A DNA stretch of 21,884 nucleotides from Desulfuromonadaceae bacterium (GTDB lineage: Bacteria; Desulfobacterota; Desulfuromonadia; Desulfuromonadales; Geopsychrobacteraceae), in assembly GCA_016744555.1 (NCBI GenBank), contig JADGED010000011.1:1-21884 (forward strand), read 5' to 3'. Below are positions 8,663-15,326 of this stretch, piece by piece. Numbering within the stretch: position 1 is the stretch's first letter; each line of letters opens with the position of its first letter. Under the pieces are notes generated by a model that worked only from the letters and a program-made list of their open reading frames with translations, was not told the origin of the DNA and did no database searches. Position numbers and translations under genes: made by a program.

Positions 8663-9578
8663 CCTTTACTCGAGCTACCTAAAAAAACAGTTTGGTGGCC
8701 GAGTCCATAAAGTTTCCATCGATGCTGGTTTCGGTTGCCCCAATCGCCACGGTGGTCGTGACGGCAATGGCTGTATCTTCTGCGACCCTAGTGGCTCTGG
8801 CGCTGTTGGAATTGAACGCAACACCACCATTGCCAGCCAAATTGAATATTCTAAAGAAGTTATGTCACGCAAGTACCGGGCAAAATGGTTTATTGCTTAC
8901 TTCCAACCATTTTCCAACACCTTTGCCCCGGTTGAAACCCTACGCGATTATTACGACCAAGCCCTAGCAATAGATGATGTTATCGGACTTGCTGTTGGCA
9001 CCAGACCTGACTGTCTCCCAGAACCGGTTTTAGACCTGCTTGGAGAGTACCATCAAAAAACAGATTTTTGGTTGGAACTCGGACTACAAAGCATTCACGA
9101 CAAAACCCTCGACTACCTGCAACGAGGTCACGACTACGCCTGTTTTCTCGACGCCTATCAACGGGCAAAGCAACGCAATCTACGCATCTGCGCCCACGTT
9201 ATTCTCGGACTACCGGGAGAGAGCCGCGAAGACATTCTCGCTACCGCAGCCGAACTTGCCCGCCTAAACGTTGACGGCATAAAGCTTCACCTGCTGCACG
9301 TCCTCAAGGGAACTGTGCTTGGTGATTTGTATGAACAGGGGAAAGTCCCAATTTTAGAGATGGATGAATACGTTGAGCTAGTGGTCGATTTTATTGAACT
9401 ACTGCCACCCAGCACGTTGATCCACCGATTAACCGGAGATGGCCCTCGTGATATTTTATTGGCTCCACAATGGTCAATGAATAAGTGGGAAGTACTCAAT
9501 GCAATTGACGCAGAGTTGGAACGCCGAGGATCAAAACAGGGGGATAAGTACGTAAATAGTGAGGGAATTATAGAATAA
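8643..9578 (+). CDS. Radical SAM protein, YhcC / TIGR01212 family
   Basis: 311 aa from the ATG at 8643. The open frame extends to a TTG at 8607, but the extra 12 residues do not fit the family, whose members start shortly before a LYSSYLKK-like segment. The [4Fe-4S] cluster ligands are Cys32, Cys44 and Cys47 (C-x11-C-x2-C), followed by the partial TIM-barrel with GLAVGTRPDC, LELGLQS and HVILGLPGE segments typical of TIGR01212 and Elp3-related enzymes. The family binds S-adenosylmethionine and makes a 5'-deoxyadenosyl radical; the substrate of the E. coli YhcC group is not firmly known to me. Cytoplasmic. It is not obviously in an operon with the helicase 414 bp downstream. Only start choice and exact function are uncertain. 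Confidence 0.9.
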   Translation: MRTKAFNLYSSYLKKQFGGRVHKVSIDAGFGCPNRHGGRDGNGCIFCDPSGSGAVGIERNTTIASQIEYSKEVMSRKYRAKWFIAYFQPFSNTFAPVETLRDYYDQALAIDDVIGLAVGTRPDCLPEPVLDLLGEYHQKTDFWLELGLQSIHDKTLDYLQRGHDYACFLDAYQRAKQRNLRICAHVILGLPGESREDILATAAELARLNVDGIKLHLLHVLKGTVLGDLYEQGKVPILEMDEYVELVVDFIELLPPSTLIHRLTGDGPRDILLAPQWSMNKWEVLNAIDAELERRGSKQGDKYVNSEGIIE

Positions 9579-9634
9579 AGGGAAGTTTGGCGTACGCCTC
9601 GTCATCACGAGGAAAGGGCCAACCAAAAAGATAA

Positions 9635-9760
9635 CTATGAGCGAACCGAAGTAGAGACTACGGTATCAGGTTGATCCTGTGGCGGGGTTGCCCCACTGTA
9701 GGAAATCAACATCAAAGATGCCCAAAGCAAACCTATGAATAAAATAACTAAACGAAACAT
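9635..9760 (-). CDS. Possible 41-aa single-span membrane or secreted peptide
   Basis: The ATG at 9760 opens a 41-codon frame to a TAG at 9635. Residues 1-3 carry an Arg, about 4-21 form one strongly hydrophobic segment (LVILFIGLLW and onward), and the remaining 20 residues are polar and Pro/Gln/Ser/Thr-rich. This is the layout of a small bitopic membrane protein or a cleaved secreted peptide. There is no clear Shine-Dalgarno site. It lies antisense to nothing and sits in an otherwise gene-free gap, but coding is unproven and I recognise no family. Confidence 0.35.
   Translation of the reverse strand: MFRLVILFIGLLWASLMLISYSGATPPQDQPDTVVSTSVRS
9670..9710. other. Imperfect long hairpin in the yhcC-rep gap
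   Basis: GTTGAT (9670-9675) pairs with ATCAAC (9705-9710). Inside, CCT pairs with AGG, and GTGG...GG pairs with CC...CCAC around a small loop, giving a bulged 41-nt stem-loop with a GC-rich core. It has no U-tract. It overlaps the putative 41-aa ORF, so it may be a structured RNA element, a factor-dependent terminator or a chance fold. Confidence 0.4.
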
Positions 9761-9860
9761 GCCGCAGAAACTAGCAGAAGCGACCAAACGAATCAACAAT
9801 ATACTAATATAATGTGAAATATATAATATTAAGGATACTTATAGCACAACGAGTCAATAC

Positions 9861-9947
9861 TTATGCTGACATAATTGTGGCACTTATAGTTACGCTTCCA
9901 ATGAAAACCGTATCATACAGAGCAATTGCAGCTAAAAGACAAACCAT
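9861..9947 (-). CDS. Possible 28-aa hydrophobic peptide with strong ribosome binding site
   Basis: The ATG at 9947 is preceded by an AAGGGGGAAG purine-rich Shine-Dalgarno-like motif about 5 nt upstream and opens a 28-codon frame ending TAA at 9861. The product is almost wholly hydrophobic, with one Asp near the middle, and would insert in a membrane. The frame could be read from a start further upstream inside rep antisense (10043), but this ATG has the better signal. No family recognised; may be spurious. Confidence 0.3.
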   Translation of the reverse strand: MVCLLAAIALYDTVFIGSVTISATIMSA

Positions 9948-9955
9948 GCTATCTT
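9926..9955 (+). promoter_or_regulatory. Candidate sigma-70 promoter for rep
   Basis: TTGCAG (9926-9931) and TATCTT (9950-9955) are separated by 18 nt, placing a transcription start about 30 nt before the rep ATG at 9993. Match to consensus is moderate (4/6 in each box), by eye only. Confidence 0.35.
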
Positions 9956-9992
9956 CCCCCTTCAATTTTTTCCCAACATAAGATGGTATCCA

Positions 9993-12029
9993 ATGTTCGA
10001 TCTCAATAGCCTCAACCCACAACAACGTGCAGCTGTAGTTCATAAAAAAGGTTCACTCCTCCTTTTAGCTGGGGCAGGATCGGGAAAAACCCGAGTTATT
10101 ACCTGCAGGATTGCCCATCTGCTGCATAATGGCGTTCCATCCAGACAAATCCTAGCGGTAACTTTTACCAACAAAGCGGCACGAGAAATGCGTGAACGGG
10201 TCGATGAAATGGTGGGGCGTAATGGAGCCAAAGGGATGATGATTGCCACTTTTCACTCCCTGTGCTTGCGCATTCTTAAAGCCCATATTGACCGGCTCGG
10301 TTTTAAAAAGAATTTTTCTATTTACGCCACTTCTGATCAACAACGTCTGATACGAGAACTACTGCGTGACAGTGGGGCGGAAAGTAGCTCTAAAGCCGCT
10401 GATCAAATTCTTTGGCGCATCAGTAGTGCTAAAAACCACCTAATTACAGCAGATAAATATCAGGCGAATCTACGTGATCCACTCTCAACCTTGGTTGCTG
10501 CCATCTATCCGCGCTACCAGCAGTCACTTAAAGCCTACAATGCGGTCGATTTTGACGATTTGCTAGTATTTGCCGTGCTGCTGCTAGAACAGCATCCCGA
10601 CCTACTAGATCATTACTGTGACCGCTTTCAGTACCAAATGGTCGATGAGTATCAAGACACTAATCCGGTTCAGTACCGCCTCCTAAGGTTACTCGCCAGC
10701 AGCCACGGAAACCTATGCGTGGTTGGTGATGATGATCAATCTATCTACGCTTTTCGTGGTGCCGATGTAGCCAATATTCTCGACTTTGAAAAAGACTTCC
10801 CCGGTACCAACGTTATCAAGCTGGAACAAAATTATCGATCTAGTGGCAATATCCTTGCTGCTGCCAATGCGGTAATCAAAAACAATTTGCAGCGTCGTGA
10901 GAAAGCCCTTTGGACCGATCGTGGTGAAGGTAAAAAAGTTGAATACCGCCTCTGCGAAGATGGTGAAGACGAAGCTCGACAGGCAATGGAACAGATCCAT
11001 ATAGAAAAATATCGTGACACCCGCAGCTATGGCGATTTTGCTATTCTCTATCGCACCAATAGCCAATCACGGGCGTTTGAAGAACAGCTACGCTACGAGA
11101 ATATCCCCTATGTCTTAATTGGTGGACAGCAGTTTTTTGATCGCAAAGAGATCAAAGACGTAATTGCCTATCTAAAAGTGATTCAAAATCCAGCCGATGA
11201 AGTTAACTTGCTGCGTGTCCTCAATTACCCCAAACGGGGGATTGGTACCGGCAGTATTGACCACATCATTCGCTTCTCTGCCGATGAGGAAAAATCGCTA
11301 TGGAACATTTTGCAGCGAGTTGAGCAAGTCCCTCAGGTGCAAGAGCGCACCGCTGCAGCCTGCACAGACTTTGTAGAACTGATCAAACGCTACCAAAAAC
11401 GTTTTCGCCAACCACTACGGCTACTGGAAACCCTGCAAGAACTCATTGCCGAACTCAAATTAGCGGATGAGATTTATCGCCAAGAAAAAGATCGGCAAGT
11501 TGCCCAACGGCGGGTAGAAAATCAGGAAGAGCTGTTCAATAGTATGTCGATCTACCTTGAACGGACTCCAGAACCCGACCTCGCTGGTTTTCTCGAACGG
11601 GTATCGATATTTGATGATGCTCCCGGCAGCAACGATAAAGAGTCTAAACTCAATGCCGATGCCGTAACTTTAATGAGCCTCCACTCCAGTAAAGGTTTAG
11701 AATTTCCGGTCGTATTTCTTGCTGGGTTGGAAGAGGGCTTTTTACCGCATAAAAACTCCCTTGCCGATACCACGGCAATCGATGAGGAACGGCGCTTATG
11801 TTACGTGGGCATTACCAGAGCGCAACAGCAGTTATTTATACTTGGAGCACGGCAACGACGCAAATATGGCAAACTAGATCAACGGGAACCTAGCCGTTTT
11901 CTTGGGGAAATCCCTGAAGGACTGTTGTTTCATGCCAGCAGCGATAAGCCGCCAGAAGCTAGCGAAGAAGAAAAAGCCACCAGCGCCAGCAACTTTTTTG
12001 CCAATATGAATAAAATGTTTGATGATTAG
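9993..12029 (+). CDS. rep: Rep/UvrD-family (SF1A) ATP-dependent DNA helicase
   Basis: 678 aa, close to the 673 aa of E. coli Rep. Superfamily 1A motifs are complete and in order: Q-motif NPQQRAAV (8-15), Walker A AGAGSGKT (26-33, Lys32), Ia TFTNKAAREM, motif II VDEYQDTN (217-224), III GDDDQSIYAFRGAD (245-258), IV LEQNYRS (277-283), V LMSLHSSKGLEF (560-571) and VI RRLCYVGITRA (600-610). The EPSRFL segment (632-637) near the C-terminus also matches Rep-like enzymes. It unwinds DNA 3' to 5' and in characterised members assists replisome progress and repair. There is no long RNA-polymerase-binding tail of the PcrA/UvrD type, which favours Rep over UvrD, though bacteria outside gammaproteobacteria are often labelled UvrD/PcrA/Rep. 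The ribosome binding site before the ATG is weak. Monocistronic by spacing. Confidence 0.92.
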   Translation: MFDLNSLNPQQRAAVVHKKGSLLLLAGAGSGKTRVITCRIAHLLHNGVPSRQILAVTFTNKAAREMRERVDEMVGRNGAKGMMIATFHSLCLRILKAHIDRLGFKKNFSIYATSDQQRLIRELLRDSGAESSSKAADQILWRISSAKNHLITADKYQANLRDPLSTLVAAIYPRYQQSLKAYNAVDFDDLLVFAVLLLEQHPDLLDHYCDRFQYQMVDEYQDTNPVQYRLLRLLASSHGNLCVVGDDDQSIYAFRGADVANILDFEKDFPGTNVIKLEQNYRSSGNILAAANAVIKNNLQRREKALWTDRGEGKKVEYRLCEDGEDEARQAMEQIHIEKYRDTRSYGDFAILYRTNSQSRAFEEQLRYENIPYVLIGGQQFFDRKEIKDVIAYLKVIQNPADEVNLLRVLNYPKRGIGTGSIDHIIRFSADEEKSLWNILQRVEQVPQVQERTAAACTDFVELIKRYQKRFRQPLRLLETLQELIAELKLADEIYRQEKDRQVAQRRVENQEELFNSMSIYLERTPEPDLAGFLERVSIFDDAPGSNDKESKLNADAVTLMSLHSSKGLEFPVVFLAGLEEGFLPHKNSLADTTAIDEERRLCYVGITRAQQQLFILGARQRRKYGKLDQREPSRFLGEIPEGLLFHASSDKPPEASEEEKATSASNFFANMNKMFDD

Positions 12030-12061
12030 ATTGATTTCGATAAACATAAACGATAAATAAT

Positions 12062-12106
12062 CCCCCTCATCCGGCCTATGGCCACCTTCTCCCTTAGGAG
12101 AGAAGG
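12062..12106. repeat. Double-hairpin intergenic element (CCGGCC / CCTTCTCC type)
   Basis: After the rep stop, a CCCCCTCAT lead-in is followed by GGCC-TAT-GGCC (12073-12083) and then CCTTCTC (12085-12091) pairing with GAGAAGG (12100-12106). The wording of this block closely resembles an extragenic repeat I have seen between genes in many proteobacteria. Only one copy is in this window, so repetitiveness cannot be shown here. It may also end rep transcription, though only AT-rich sequence and no clean T-run follows. Confidence 0.5.
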
Positions 12107-12146
12107 ATTTAAAACATAAGCAAACAACAAAAGAAGAGGACGTATT

Positions 12147-12542
12147 ATGTCTGCAATTAAAGTTACGTTTCAAGGTGGGACTCTGGTAACTGCCCATTTC
12201 GGTGATTTTGAGGTGGCGACCGATCAGCCAGTAGATAACGGCGGCAGTAACTCGGCACCAGAACCCTATATGCTATTCTTATCGTCGATTGTTACTTGTG
12301 CCGGTTTTTATGTCCAAAGTTTTTGCAAGCAACGGGATCTAGATACCGAAACAATGACGATGACTCTAGATATAGAACGTAATGAAGAAACTAGGCGACT
12401 GGAAAAAGTTAAACTAGCGATTCAACTGCCAGAAGGTTTCCCCAGCAAATATAAAGCTGCGGTAATTCGTGCTGCAGGGATGTGTTCGGTCAAAAAAGCA
12501 ATTGCCGATCCACCAGAATTTGAAGTAATTACGGAGGGGTAA
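12147..12542 (+). CDS. OsmC family protein
   Basis: 131 aa cytoplasmic protein of the OsmC/Ohr fold. The two redox cysteines of the family are present: Cys51 (in SSIVTCAGFYV, on the central helix) and Cys113 (in AAGMCSVKKAI). Cys60 is an extra cysteine. Members reduce organic hydroperoxides using dithiols, although the shorter YhfA-like members, which this resembles in its SNSAPEPYMLFLSSI segment, are less well defined. An AGAGGA ribosome binding site precedes the ATG. The next gene is convergent and its stop lies only 6 bp away, so transcripts must overlap. The neighbouring diiron protein supports an oxidative-stress role, but this is inference. Confidence 0.88.
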   Translation: MSAIKVTFQGGTLVTAHFGDFEVATDQPVDNGGSNSAPEPYMLFLSSIVTCAGFYVQSFCKQRDLDTETMTMTLDIERNEETRRLEKVKLAIQLPEGFPSKYKAAVIRAAGMCSVKKAIADPPEFEVITEG

Positions 12543-12548
12543 GAAATT

Positions 12549-13019
12549 TCAAAAGGCCCCTTTAGCATAGTAATCTTTGATTGCGCGGCAATGTTCTTCT
12601 TCCCCTTGAGCCATCGATTGAAACATCTGCCGGGTAGCGTCATTTTCAAATTCGAGCGCACTGGCGATATGAATACCCAAATATTCTTGTTCCAACTTTA
12701 GGGTAATATTCACCGCGACCCGTGCTGAGACATCGGTTTTTTTGGCTTTTTCAAGAATTTTCTTGGTTGAATCAAGCATCAAATCTACCCGTGACTGGGT
12801 CATTTTTTTAGTCGTAAAAAAACCATCATGGGGGAGGCGCGCAGCAAAACCGATATCCAAAGCGTGCTGATCTTCTTCGTCAGCCATCTTCAGCCAAATC
12901 GCCTTCAATTCATCATCACAAACTATTGTCGCCGCGAAATGGCGATAAATAGTGCCAATCGATTTTTCGATTGCAATGCATGTATTCAAAAACTTACGTA
13001 AATCTATTTCATTTCCCAT
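12549..13019 (-). CDS. Rubrerythrin-like ferritin-family diiron protein
   Basis: 156 aa from the ATG at 13019, chosen because GGAGAAGGAAG lies just upstream; the open frame extends to 13178 but that extension is AT-rich, lacks such a site and does not look like protein. The protein is a four-helix bundle with two ExxH motifs, E49xxH52 (EEDQH) and E140xxH143 (EEEH), plus Glu18 on helix 1 and Glu110/Glu112 on helix 3, as expected for a non-haem diiron centre. There is no C-terminal rubredoxin domain with CxxC pairs, so it is a short rubrerythrin/ferritin-like member. Family roles include peroxide reduction in anaerobes and iron handling. It is convergent with the OsmC gene and divergent from the cytochrome gene. 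Confidence 0.85.
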   Translation of the reverse strand: MGNEIDLRKFLNTCIAIEKSIGTIYRHFAATIVCDDELKAIWLKMADEEDQHALDIGFAARLPHDGFFTTKKMTQSRVDLMLDSTKKILEKAKKTDVSARVAVNITLKLEQEYLGIHIASALEFENDATRQMFQSMAQGEEEHCRAIKDYYAKGAF

Positions 13020-13050
13020 TAACTTCCTTCTCCACCTAAGTTTGAACGCG

Positions 13051-13078
13051 ATAATTAATATAAGACAATCAACGTCAA
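13051..13078 (-). promoter_or_regulatory. Candidate promoter for the rubrerythrin-like gene
   Basis: On the minus strand TTGACG (13078-13073) is followed after 16 nt by AATTAT (13056-13051). A start near 13044 would give a short leader with the GGAGAAGGAAG ribosome binding site. The -35 is 5/6, the -10 weak. Confidence 0.35.
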
Positions 13079-13201
13079 AACGCCAACACATATCCGCAAA
13101 AATAAAACTTATATCAATATAAGCAAAACCGCAACCACTGACAAACACAGGGTATCTAAGCCATATTGTAGAAATCAAATAATCACAACTTATGTGGTTA
13201 T

Positions 13202-13269
13202 ATTATAGCTCCTTTGCTATAGTCAGATTTCAATTAACTTCAATGCACTAACAAAAGGAGCTACATAAT
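13202..13269 (+). promoter_or_regulatory. Inverted repeat covering the Shine-Dalgarno site of the cytochrome gene
   Basis: ATTATAGCTCCTTT (13202-13215) is complementary to AAAGGAGCT (13254-13262) plus, after a 2-nt bulge, ATAAT (13265-13269). The 14 pairs include the whole AAAGGAG ribosome binding site and the first two bases of the start codon, with a 38-nt loop. If transcription starts upstream of about 13200, the leader would fold to hide the ribosome binding site. The same left arm contains TATTAT, a possible -10 box, so an alternative is that the arm is promoter and not transcribed. Confidence 0.5.
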
Positions 13270-14716
13270 GGTTCGGCAAAAACTACTCATATTTATCACC
13301 ACAACGTTTATACTTACAGCTGTGTCAACCGTCGGCATAGCCGCTGTAGATAAAAACAAGTACCCTTACGACCCTTCACTATTGCAATGGGAAAAATCCT
13401 CCGCTGAATTTACTGAGCCTGAAACATGCGGGGAATGTCACCCTCAACAGTACGAAGAGTGGCGCGGGTCTATGCATTCCCTCGCCTTTCAGGATCCAAT
13501 TTACCAAGGAGAACTTAATCTTGCTATTGAGGCAGTTGGTCACGGCGTTTCTAAGCAGTGCGAAGGCTGTCATACTGCGGCTGCAGTTGTAACAGGCGAA
13601 GTTAACGGAGCAGGACTAAAAGATTTAAGCCCTATGGCAATGGCCGGGGTATCTTGTGACGTTTGTCACTCAGTCAAGGGACATACTCACTGGGAAACTC
13701 CAACCCATCAACCAGAAAATGGTTCTTTAATCTTATCACCTGGAACAGACATTGACGGCGAAACTGTTTTAACCAAATTTGGCCCTTACGCTGGTGATGA
13801 AGACTGCGGTGATGGCTTTCATGCCTGCATTGAGTCTCCCCTCCACACTAAAACTGAATTGTGTGCATCATGCCATCAAGTCACCCACTATGAAGAACAC
13901 ACTCCTTTGGAAATGACCTATTCAGAGTGGAAAAACAGCCCTTATGCGGCACAAGACATCAACTGCCAAGATTGCCACATGGTTGAACTAGAAACCTTTA
14001 TCCGATCGGCAGACACTTTCCAAAAACCCACTCGTGACGAATATCACCATTACTTCAACGGTGCCAATTTTTTAATGTACGCTTTAACTGAAATGGCGGC
14101 AAAAAAAGCAGGCGATGACGAGTTAGCTGCCAGCGCCAATCAAAAATACGCCATGGCCGTTGGTCGCTTACAGGCGGCAGCAACACTAGACATTGAGCCA
14201 ATATATCGCAGTGGCAAACTGGTCGAGGTAAAGGTTAGAGTTAACAACAAACGGGCAGGACACTACCTTCCAACATCCTTGACCAATATTCGCCAAATGT
14301 GGTTAGAGGTAACAGCTACTGATGCTTCTGGAAAAGTAATCATGAGCAGTGGGCACATTGGCCCTAAAGGCAAACTACCTGCCGAAACCAGACTTTTCAA
14401 TTCTGATGGCATGGGAGATAACATGCATTTCGCCATCGATCCTTGGGAAATTATCAGTTTCAGTAAACATGACACTATTCCACCAAAAGGGTATCGAGAG
14501 GTACACTATGGAATATCCAGCGAGAACAACCAACCTATAAGGTTACAAGTTAAATTGAGATTTAGACAAGCAAACCAGAAAATAGCAGAAAAGCTCCTTA
14601 GCCATGTTCCAGACGATATGCATTTAGATGCTATTTATGGAATTAAACAGGTGCCACCAGTACCGATTGTAGACATGGTTGACACGACTATAACAATCAA
14701 CCCAGAAGAGCAATAA
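13268..14716 (+). CDS. Periplasmic five-heme cytochrome c (cytochrome c554-like N-terminus)
   Basis: 482 aa. Residues 1-26 are a Sec signal peptide (hydrophobic core 7-22, cleavage near GIAA). Five CXXCH heme-binding motifs are visible: C54GECH, C98EGCH, C130DVCH, C199ASCH and C233QDCH. The first, with PQQYEEWRGSMHSLAF after it, matches the cytochrome c554/multiheme family, where the nearby His residues act as distal ligands. Residues about 305-480 contain no heme and look like a beta-rich domain of unknown role (it includes YLPTSLTNIRQMWLEV). It should carry electrons in the periplasm; whether it is a reductase (for example for nitrogen or sulfur oxides) cannot be told. A strong AAAGGAG ribosome binding site lies 5 nt before the ATG but within an inverted repeat. 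The gene stands alone, ending in a bidirectional terminator. Confidence 0.9.
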   Translation: MVRQKLLIFITTTFILTAVSTVGIAAVDKNKYPYDPSLLQWEKSSAEFTEPETCGECHPQQYEEWRGSMHSLAFQDPIYQGELNLAIEAVGHGVSKQCEGCHTAAAVVTGEVNGAGLKDLSPMAMAGVSCDVCHSVKGHTHWETPTHQPENGSLILSPGTDIDGETVLTKFGPYAGDEDCGDGFHACIESPLHTKTELCASCHQVTHYEEHTPLEMTYSEWKNSPYAAQDINCQDCHMVELETFIRSADTFQKPTRDEYHHYFNGANFLMYALTEMAAKKAGDDELAASANQKYAMAVGRLQAAATLDIEPIYRSGKLVEVKVRVNNKRAGHYLPTSLTNIRQMWLEVTATDASGKVIMSSGHIGPKGKLPAETRLFNSDGMGDNMHFAIDPWEIISFSKHDTIPPKGYREVHYGISSENNQPIRLQVKLRFRQANQKIAEKLLSHVPDDMHLDAIYGIKQVPPVPIVDMVDTTITINPEEQ

Positions 14717-14749
14717 ACAAATTACTATTTACGGGATAACGACTACGCT

Positions 14750-14788
14750 AGTAAAAAATCCGCCTACAATGTGGGTGGATTTTTTACT
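14750..14788. terminator. Bidirectional rho-independent terminator
   Basis: AGTAAAAAATCCGCC (14750-14764) pairs with GGTGGATTTTTTACT (14774-14788) through 15 pairs, one of them G-T, around a 9-nt loop. The stem carries a T6 run in the 3' arm on each strand, so it can stop both the cytochrome transcript and the convergent purine operon. Confidence 0.85.
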
Positions 14789-14804
14789 ATGCTTTACAAA
14801 AAAA

Positions 14805-15326
14805 CTATCCAAGATCGGCCAAAGTCAAAATAGATTCAACATCTTTACGAGTTGATTTATTGATAATAACGGCTGCGCCAACTAACTCTGCTTTAGCTTG
14901 AGCAACTATCTCTTCAACTGCTTTTACCGTAGACCCTTTAGCAAGAAAGTCATCAATAAACAAAACTTTATCAGTTGAAAGCAGCACCTCTTGAGAAACA
15001 TAGAGGGTAGTCGATTCTTGTTTGGTAAAGGAATAGCTCGCGGCGGCAAAATACTCCGGCATGGTTATTGGACGTTTTTTTTTTGCGTAAATAAAAGGAA
15101 CTTTTAGCGTTAAAGCAACTGCTTGCGCCAACATAATTCCACTAGTTTCTGCGGTCAGTATTTTTGTAACCCCACGATCAGCAAATCGTGCGGCGATATC
15201 GTCACCAAGCAGATGAATCAATACTGGATCAACCATATGGTTAAGGAATTGATCAACTTTAACAACTTCACCGTTGATCTCTCCATCCCGCTGAATCCGA
15301 TCCAACAAAATTTTAGCCGCACTCAT
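14805..15326 (-). CDS. xpt: Xanthine phosphoribosyltransferase, short C-terminus
   Basis: 173 aa cytoplasmic type I phosphoribosyltransferase. It transfers phosphoribose from PRPP to a 6-oxopurine (xanthine in the family), making XMP. The N-terminal KVDQFLNHMVDP, the AETSGI segment at 59-64, the SYSFTKQ segment at 97-103 and the PRPP loop VLFIDDFLAKGST (121-133, Asp125/Asp126) match Xpt closely. Bacillus Xpt is about 194 aa; here the protein ends about 20 residues earlier and seems also to lack the FQPGR segment after INKS. The reading frame shows no nearby continuation, so this looks like a natural short form rather than a sequencing frameshift. Its ATG directly follows the TAA of the upstream permease, indicating translational coupling and same-operon function: salvage of the imported purine. 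Confidence 0.88.
   Translation of the reverse strand: MSAAKILLDRIQRDGEINGEVVKVDQFLNHMVDPVLIHLLGDDIAARFADRGVTKILTAETSGIMLAQAVALTLKVPFIYAKKKRPITMPEYFAAASYSFTKQESTTLYVSQEVLLSTDKVLFIDDFLAKGSTVKAVEEIVAQAKAELVGAAVIINKSTRKDVESILTLADLG

Larger units (their letters stand above)
9579..9992. other. 414-bp gap between yhcC-like and rep genes: hairpins, mini-ORFs, AT-rich tract
   Basis: This stretch has no conventional gene. It holds a short CCTCGT-CATC-ACGAGG hairpin (9597-9612) just after the radical SAM gene without a T-run, a longer hairpin at 9670-9710, two small minus-strand hydrophobic ORFs listed separately, a very AT-rich tract at about 9803-9842, and a candidate promoter for rep. Nothing resembles a tRNA or a known ncRNA family to my eye. 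Confidence 0.6.

Noticed and set aside
9735..9812. 25-codon plus-strand ORF starting at 9735
   Set aside because: Short, Lys/Asn-rich, no ribosome binding site, overlaps the better minus-strand candidate.
9803..9842. AT-rich tract as a replication origin or attachment site
   Set aside because: No DnaA-box cluster, iterons, direct repeats or integrase nearby; low complexity only.
10713..11066. 117-codon minus-strand frame inside rep
   Set aside because: Fully antisense to the conserved helicase motifs, which explain the sequence; no ribosome binding site or known family.
12549..13178. 209-aa version of the rubrerythrin-like protein starting at 13178
   Set aside because: The first 53 codons are AT-rich and unlike the family. 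GGAGAAGGAAG directly before the ATG at 13019 marks the real start.
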